NCBI GenBank assembly: GCA_963821275.1
Contig: CAWGDF010000011.1
Location: 372,001-436,000, forward strand
Direction: 5' to 3'
Origin: JACVRW01 sp963821275
GTDB taxonomy: Bacteria > Actinomycetota > Thermoleophilia > Solirubrobacterales > Thermoleophilaceae
DNA: 64,000 nucleotides
Position numbers and translations under genes: made by a program. Shown here one piece after another: positions 59,736 to 64,000 of this stretch. The notes beneath the pieces are model-generated. The model saw only the letters and a program-made list of their open reading frames with translations, searched no databases and had not been told where the DNA came from. Numbering within the stretch: the stretch's first letter is position 1; every line of letters begins with the position of its first letter.

Positions 59736-61127
59736 ATGGTTGGGACCGTGCGCCGCGCTGCCGCCCTCTGGCTGCTGCTCTTCGCCGTCTACGCGTCTAC
59801 GCTCGGGCTGCCCGCGTTCGGCGACTCCGAGTACGGCGGCATCGAGCCCCACAACCTGCTGGCCGCCGAGTCGCTGACCGAGGACCGCGACATCGACGTC
59901 GGCGACGAGTACGCCGAGCGCGCCTACGCCGGCTTCTATCCCTATGCGCTCGAACCGAGGGGGCGCCCGACCCGCGGGCGCGTCAACGAGCCCGTCGGTC
60001 TCGGCTTCCCGCTGCTCGTCGCGCCGGCCTACGCCGTGGGCGGGGCGCGAGGGGTGGAGCTCCTTCTCGCGGCCGTCGCCGCGCTGGCCATGGTGCTCGC
60101 CTACCGCCTCGCCCTTCGCGTGGCGCCCGATCCCTGGGCGCTCAGCGCCGCAGCCGTGGTGGGCCTGAGCCCTCCGCTGCTGGCAAATGGGACGGCCGTC
60201 TCGCCCGAGCTGCCGGCGGGCGCCGCGCTCGCGGGCGCCGCCCTGCTGGCCCTACGACTCGACGAGCGTCCGCGCGGGCCGACCGCCTTCGGCTGCTTTG
60301 CCCTGCTCGGCCTGCTCCCCTGGCTGGGGATCCAGTTCCTGCCAGCGGGCGGCGTCGTCGGCTACGTGGCCGCTCGGGCGCTGTGGCGGGCCCGACGGCG
60401 CACGCTCGCGGTCGGCGCGGTGGAGCTCTCCTTCTTCAGCGTTGCGTTCTACGTCGGGCTGAACGAGGCGCTGTACGACGGGCCGACCCCCTACGCCGCG
60501 GATGCGACGGGAGAGCCGGCCACGGGCGCCTCCTCCCCGGCGGACTATCTCGCCCGCGCCTACCGCCTGGCGGCCCTCTTCCTCGATCGTGACTACGGCC
60601 TTCTGCGCTGGGCCCCGGTGCTGCTGCTGGCTCTCGTGGGACTGTGGTGGCTGTGGCGCTCGCACCGCGACCGCCTGGCCCGCGCAGTCCCGGGTTTGCG
60701 GCGCATCGAGCTGACCGGCGACCTCTGCGCTGCGACCCTGGCTGCACAGCTGCTCGTCGCCGCTTTCCTCGCGCCGACGATGTTCGGCTTCTGGTTTCCG
60801 GGGCGCCACCTCGTCGCCGCGTTGCCGCTGGCTGTTCCGCTGGTCGCCTGGGGTCTGCGCCATGCGCCCCGCCTGGGTGCCGTGCTTGCCGCCATGACGG
60901 TGGGCGGCTCCGTATGGCTCTACGTGGACGCCCGCTCGGGAGGCAGCCTGCTGGCCGAACGCCCCGACGCCCCGTTCGGGCCGCTGCTGGAGGCCTGGCC
61001 TGCGTTCGGGCCCGGCGGCGGCTGGGCCTACTGGCTCGCGAGCGGCACCGCGCTGGCGCTGGGCGCCCTGGTGCTCTACGAGCTGCTGGGGGTACGGCGG
61101 CGCGTCTCCCTTCGCGTCAACGACTAG
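59736..61127 (+). CDS. GT-C-like polytopic membrane protein
   Basis: 463 residues with ~11 membrane segments. After TM1 an acidic loop, DSEYGGIEPHNLLAAESLTEDRDIDVGDEYAERAY, has the pattern of catalytic loops in GT-C enzymes, which use lipid-linked sugars. Later LANGTAVSPELPAG, FLDRDYGLLRWAPVLL and GRHLVAALPLAVPL follow the PMT/ArnT-like layout. Most likely a mannosyl- or arabinosyl-type transferase, but no family is certain. Confidence 0.65.
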   Translation: MVGTVRRAAALWLLLFAVYASTLGLPAFGDSEYGGIEPHNLLAAESLTEDRDIDVGDEYAERAYAGFYPYALEPRGRPTRGRVNEPVGLGFPLLVAPAYAVGGARGVELLLAAVAALAMVLAYRLALRVAPDPWALSAAAVVGLSPPLLANGTAVSPELPAGAALAGAALLALRLDERPRGPTAFGCFALLGLLPWLGIQFLPAGGVVGYVAARALWRARRRTLAVGAVELSFFSVAFYVGLNEALYDGPTPYAADATGEPATGASSPADYLARAYRLAALFLDRDYGLLRWAPVLLLALVGLWWLWRSHRDRLARAVPGLRRIELTGDLCAATLAAQLLVAAFLAPTMFGFWFPGRHLVAALPLAVPLVAWGLRHAPRLGAVLAAMTVGGSVWLYVDARSGGSLLAERPDAPFGPLLEAWPAFGPGGGWAYWLASGTALALGALVLYELLGVRRRVSLRVND

Positions 61128-61224
61128 GTCCCTGGACCGAAAGCCGCGCCGCCGCAGACCCCTTCTGCCCGGAGGAGCGGGCCGCAACCCGAATGCGGAG
61201 GACCTGCCGGGACCGTAGACTACA

Positions 61225-61240
61225 ACTGGTATAGACCAGT
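61225..61240 (+). promoter_or_regulatory. DasR/NagR-type operator upstream of nagA
   Basis: ACTGGTATAGACCAGT: 6-bp arms ACTGGT/ACCAGT with a 4-base centre, one base off the Streptomyces DasR consensus (ACTGGTCTAGACCAGT). It is 11 bases before the nagA GTG and follows a TAGACT -10 candidate (61216-61221), so binding would block transcription. The GntR gene at the right edge encodes the likely repressor, released by a GlcN phosphate. Confidence 0.85.
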
Positions 61241-61251
61241 AAGGGGGCCCG

Positions 61252-62358
61252 GTGCGGCTCGGAGTGAGCGCCGCGCTCGTCGACGGGGAGCTCGTCGACG
61301 GGGACGTGACAATCGAGGACGGCCTCGTGGCCGCCGTGGGCGGCCGCCCCGCCGGGCCGGCGGGCATCGCGGTTCCGGGCTTCGTCGATGCGCACATCAA
61401 CGGCGTGGCCGGCGTGGACTTCCTGAGCGCCGGAGTGGCCGGCCTCCGGCGGGCCGCCCGGGCCCAGGCCGCTACGGGCGTGGTGGCCTTCCAGCCCACG
61501 CTGGTCTCCTCGCGCGCCGACGACTACCGAGAGCCTCTGGAGGCCGCGGCGGAGGCCGCGGGCCTGGCCGACGGCCTGCCGCTCGTGACCGGCGTGCACC
61601 TGGAGGGGCCCTTCCTCTCGCCGCACTGGCCGGGCGCCCACGATCCTGCCCACCTTCGTCCGGTGGACGCCGGCCTCGCCCGCCGGCTGTGCGAGCTCGG
61701 CCCCGTGCGCATGATGACCCTGGCCCCCGAGCTGCCCGGGGCGATCGACCTGATCACGGGCCTCCGCGCGGCGGGCGTGGTCGTCTCCTGCGGGCATTCG
61801 GATGCTGATGCCGGCCAGGCCCACGCCGCCTTCGACGCCGGGGCCAGCGCGGTGACCCATCTCCACAACGCACACCGGCGCTTCCGGGCCCGGGACCCTG
61901 GCCTGGGCGGGGTGGCGCTCGTGCGCAGCGACGTGACCGTTCAGGCGATCGTCGACGGGGTGCACCTCGCACCCGAGTCCGCCTACGGCGCCTTTCTCGC
62001 CGCCGGCTCCCGCTTCTGCCTGGTGACCGACGCCATCGAGGCCGCGTTGCGCGCGCCGGGTGAGTACGAGCTGGGGGAGCGCTCGGTACGCGTGCGCGAC
62101 GGTGCGGTGCGCCTGGCGGACGGCACGCTGGCCGGCAGCGTGCTGACGCTGGACCAGGCGGTGCGCAACCTCGCGGCAAGCGGCGCCGGCCTCGCCCAGG
62201 CGGTCCACGCGGCCGCCACCGCCCCGGCGCGCCTGCTGGGCCGCGACGACCTGGGTGTGCTCCGTCCGGGCGCGCCTGCACACCTGACCGTGCTGGATTC
62301 GCAGCTCGCCGTGACGCGCACGCTGGTGAACGGCGTGGAGGCTTTCGTCAGGTCGTAG
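61252..62358 (+). CDS. nagA: N-acetylglucosamine-6-phosphate deacetylase
   Basis: 368 residues. Amidohydrolase motifs: PGFVDAHINGVAGVDF (metal-binding H-x-N variant), GVHLEGPFLSPHWPGAHDP (Glu and His), SCGHSDADAGQAHAAFDAGASAVTHLHNAH, IVDGVHLAPE and CLVTDAIEAAL (catalytic Asp). Removes acetyl from GlcNAc-6-P. Behind a DasR-type operator; convergent with, and overlapping by 11 bp, the SIS-type isomerase gene, which would take the product further. Confidence 0.94.
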   Translation: MRLGVSAALVDGELVDGDVTIEDGLVAAVGGRPAGPAGIAVPGFVDAHINGVAGVDFLSAGVAGLRRAARAQAATGVVAFQPTLVSSRADDYREPLEAAAEAAGLADGLPLVTGVHLEGPFLSPHWPGAHDPAHLRPVDAGLARRLCELGPVRMMTLAPELPGAIDLITGLRAAGVVVSCGHSDADAGQAHAAFDAGASAVTHLHNAHRRFRARDPGLGGVALVRSDVTVQAIVDGVHLAPESAYGAFLAAGSRFCLVTDAIEAALRAPGEYELGERSVRVRDGAVRLADGTLAGSVLTLDQAVRNLAASGAGLAQAVHAAATAPARLLGRDDLGVLRPGAPAHLTVLDSQLAVTRTLVNGVEAFVRS

Positions 62359-63367
62359 GCGTGACCTTGCGCAGGCCGGGCGGCGCGTCCGGGTCGATGC
62401 CCCGCCGCAGCGCAAGCGCCAAGGCCAGCTGCTGGGCGCGCACCACCGCGGGGATTGCGGCAAGCGGCTCGGCCAGCCCGGCCGGGTAGGGCAGCGGCAC
62501 GCCGGGCCGGTCGGCCAGACGCAGCACCGGCGTGCCCGCCTGCTCGAGCGAGACGGCCAGCTCCTCCACGTCCGCCGCAGCGGGCCCGGCCGCGCTCACC
62601 GCCAGCAGCGGGAGGTCGGCGCCCGCGACGGTAACCGGGCCGTGCCGGAAGTCGGCGGCCGACCAGCCCTCGGCGCGCACGCCGGCGGCCTCCCGCAGCT
62701 TGAGAGCGGCCTCGAGCGCGACGCACATCAGGTAGCCGCGGCCCACAGCCACCAGCTCGTGCGCGGCCCCCAGCGACGACGCGGCGCGCTCGACGGGCCC
62801 GGAATCGTCCAGCACCTGCTCCACGGCAGCCGGCACGCGCTCCCAGTCGGCGTCGCTCCAGGGGACCGGGCCGAGAGCCTGGGCGACGAGCGCGATCGCC
62901 GCCAGCTGGGCGGTGAAGGTCTTGGTGGCCGGCACGGCCAGCTCCTCGCCTGCGGCCAGCGCCAGGTGGCCGTCGGCGATCCCGGCCAACGGGCTCTCCT
63001 CGTCGTTGGTCAGCGCCAGCGTGCGGGCGCCGGCGCGGGCGTAGGCCTCGAGGACGGTGGCGATCTCCGGCGTGCGGCCCGATTGGCTCACCGCCACGGC
63101 CAGCCAGCCCTCGAGCCTGGGCTCGATCCCATAGAGGGTGTTCAGGCTCGGGGCGGCCAGCGCCGCGGGCCGCGCCGTGGCGGCCTCGAACAGGTAGCGC
63201 CCGAACACGGCCGCGTAGTCCGACGAGCCGCGGGCGACGACCACCACCCCGGCCGGCCGGAGGTCGCGTAGCGAGCCCGGCAGGTCGCCGCGCCGGGCGG
63301 CAAGCGCCCGCAGCACCGCCGGCTGCGCGGCCATGTCGGCGGCCATGCGTTCACCGGGCCGGTTCAC
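62348..63367 (-). CDS. SIS-domain sugar phosphate isomerase/deaminase (GlmS C-terminal/NagB-II-like)
   Basis: 339 residues, two SIS domains: VVVARGSSDYAAVFGRYLFEAAT, AVSQSGRTPEIATVLEAYARAGA and VPATKTFTAQLAAIALVAQAL in the first; LVAVGRGYLMCVALEAALKLREAAGVRAEGWSAADFRHGPV in the second. E-x-K-x-KE-like and the HGP motif fit glucosamine-6-P deaminase type II, converting GlcN-6-P to Fru-6-P and ammonia. No glutaminase domain, so not GlmS itself. ATGA overlap with the GntR gene upstream. Confidence 0.88.
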   Translation of the reverse strand: MNRPGERMAADMAAQPAVLRALAARRGDLPGSLRDLRPAGVVVVARGSSDYAAVFGRYLFEAATARPAALAAPSLNTLYGIEPRLEGWLAVAVSQSGRTPEIATVLEAYARAGARTLALTNDEESPLAGIADGHLALAAGEELAVPATKTFTAQLAAIALVAQALGPVPWSDADWERVPAAVEQVLDDSGPVERAASSLGAAHELVAVGRGYLMCVALEAALKLREAAGVRAEGWSAADFRHGPVTVAGADLPLLAVSAAGPAAADVEELAVSLEQAGTPVLRLADRPGVPLPYPAGLAEPLAAIPAVVRAQQLALALALRRGIDPDAPPGLRKVTPTT

Positions 63368-64000
63368 CGGTCGTCCCTGGGACGGGTCTGGGTCAGGTCG
63401 ATCTCGTAGCGATCGCCCCGGAACAGCGAGCTGGCGAAGTACGCCGGCGTGCCGCGGGCGTCGCGGGCCAGGGTGCGGAAGAGCAGGCCGGCCTGGCCCG
63501 CCTTCACGCCCAGCAGCTCGGCCTCCTCGCCGCTCAGAGTCACGGCGAGGACGCGCTGGCGGGCCTCGCGCAGCCAGACGCCGTAGCCGGCGAGCACGTC
63601 GAACAGCGACGCCGCGGCGAAATCGGCCTCGGCCACGCCGGGGAAGCGGCCGGCGGGCAGATGGGCCCGCTCCAGCGCCATCGGCCGGCCGTCGGCGGTG
63701 CGCAGCCTTTCGACGTGGACCACCGGCGCTCCGGGGGCGATCTCGAGCACGCCCACCAGGAAACTCGTGGCCTCCACGACCTCCTGTGCGATCACCACCG
63801 AGCCGGGCTCCAGACCACGCGCACGCATGTCCTCGGTGAAGGAGCTGAAGAGGACGTCCTGCGCGACCCGCGGCTCGGCCACGAAGGTCCCGCGGCCGTG
63901 CAGGCGGTACACCGAGCCGGCGGCGGCCAGCCGGTCGACCTCGGTCCGCACGGTCATGCGCGCCAGGTCGTAGCGCGCGGCCAGCAGCCGCTCGGACGGA
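63364..64000 (-). CDS. GntR/HutC-family (DasR-like) regulator, N-terminus cut by window edge
   Basis: The visible part starts in the winged helix (LAARYDLARMTVRTEVDRLAAAGSVYRLHGRGTFVAEP) and includes a complete UTRA ligand domain (DVLFSSFTEDMRARGLEPGSVVIAQE...VVHVERLRTADGRPMALERAHLP...YFASSLFRGDRYEIDL). The first ~25-30 residues lie outside. The gene order with nagA and the SIS enzyme, and the DasR-type box at 61225, point to control of amino-sugar use. The frame stays open to base 64000. Confidence 0.92.
   Translation of the reverse strand, partial: PSERLLAARYDLARMTVRTEVDRLAAAGSVYRLHGRGTFVAEPRVAQDVLFSSFTEDMRARGLEPGSVVIAQEVVEATSFLVGVLEIAPGAPVVHVERLRTADGRPMALERAHLPAGRFPGVAEADFAAASLFDVLAGYGVWLREARQRVLAVTLSGEEAELLGVKAGQAGLLFRTLARDARGTPAYFASSLFRGDRYEIDLTQTRPRDDR

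Noticed and set aside
1..64000. tRNA, rRNA, CRISPR arrays, complete insertion sequences, integrases
   Set aside because: Looked for T-loop-like motifs, regularly spaced repeats and transposase motifs; none could be supported.

Overview
The window is very GC-rich and densely coded, with genes joined by 4-base stop/start overlaps (GTGA, ATGA, TGATG). It carries an actinobacterial group 1h [NiFe]-hydrogenase locus, a wax-ester/triacylglycerol synthase (WS/DGAT), ETF/ETF-QO genes, an Rpf-like transglycosylase and a DasR-type operator. This points to an aerobic, probably soil, actinobacterium. The class Thermoleophilia/Solirubrobacterales is my best guess, from general gene content and not from a marker gene.

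Layout. (1) 1-12.7 kb, minus strand: one long hydrogenase operon, in transcription order hypC, a second hypC-like gene, hypD, hypE, small subunit, large subunit, a NifU/Rieske-like electron carrier, DUF5947, DUF6084, a conserved unknown, a maturation protease joined to HypA, hypB, a double-SIS protein and hypF (cut by the window edge). It would make and mature a high-affinity hydrogenase that feeds electrons from trace H2 into respiration. (2) 12.8-15.2 kb: DUF1385 membrane protein, secreted CARDB-like protein, ribosomal protein L31, stand-alone RAM domain. (3) 15.2-20.6 kb, minus: a four-gene operon of agmatinase, deoxyhypusine synthase-like enzyme, PLP decarboxylase and MFS transporter; the last two each end in a cyclic-nucleotide-binding domain. 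(4) 20.6-24.1 kb: etfB-etfA-ETF:quinone oxidoreductase. (5) 24.3-26.5 kb: DHA2-type drug exporter divergent from a MarR regulator. (6) 26.5-34.1 kb: methylmalonyl-CoA mutase subunits split around an LPDTG-anchored cupredoxin, plus a GH63-like hydrolase, HAD phosphatase and thiolase. (7) 34.1-39.7 kb: leucyl aminopeptidase, Rpf-like protein behind a perfect CRP-type site, coiled-coil membrane protein, acyl-CoA synthetase, prepilin-like protein. (8) 39.8-45.4 kb: CUT2-type sugar ABC transporter with ROK regulator and Gfo/Idh dehydrogenase. (9) 45.5-54.8 kb: SCP2/alpha-beta hydrolase fusion, TPM-domain protein, P450, WS/DGAT, MmgE/PrpD, NYN nuclease, SDR, EamA transporter. (10) 54.7-56.5 kb: sigma factor, HTH protein and ImmA/IrrE protease. 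(11) 56.6-61.1 kb: acyl-CoA dehydrogenase, HD-GYP protein, GT-C-like membrane protein. (12) 61.2-64 kb: nagA, a SIS-type sugar isomerase/deaminase and a DasR-like GntR regulator (cut by the window edge).

About 21 single-base frame breaks interrupt otherwise well-conserved genes. They sit almost wholly in 5.4-12.6 kb and 40.8-48.8 kb, mostly in short G/C runs, and look more like assembly indels than gene decay. I therefore annotate those genes across the break and note it in each entry.

The most unusual content is the amine operon with two cyclic-nucleotide-binding fusions (15.2-20.6 kb), the sigma/HTH/ImmA trio (54.7-56.5 kb), the CRP-type site before the Rpf-like gene (35.6 kb), and the 31-bp direct repeats around a gene remnant between the P450 and WS/DGAT genes (49.3-49.75 kb). 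I saw no tRNA, rRNA, CRISPR array or complete insertion sequence.
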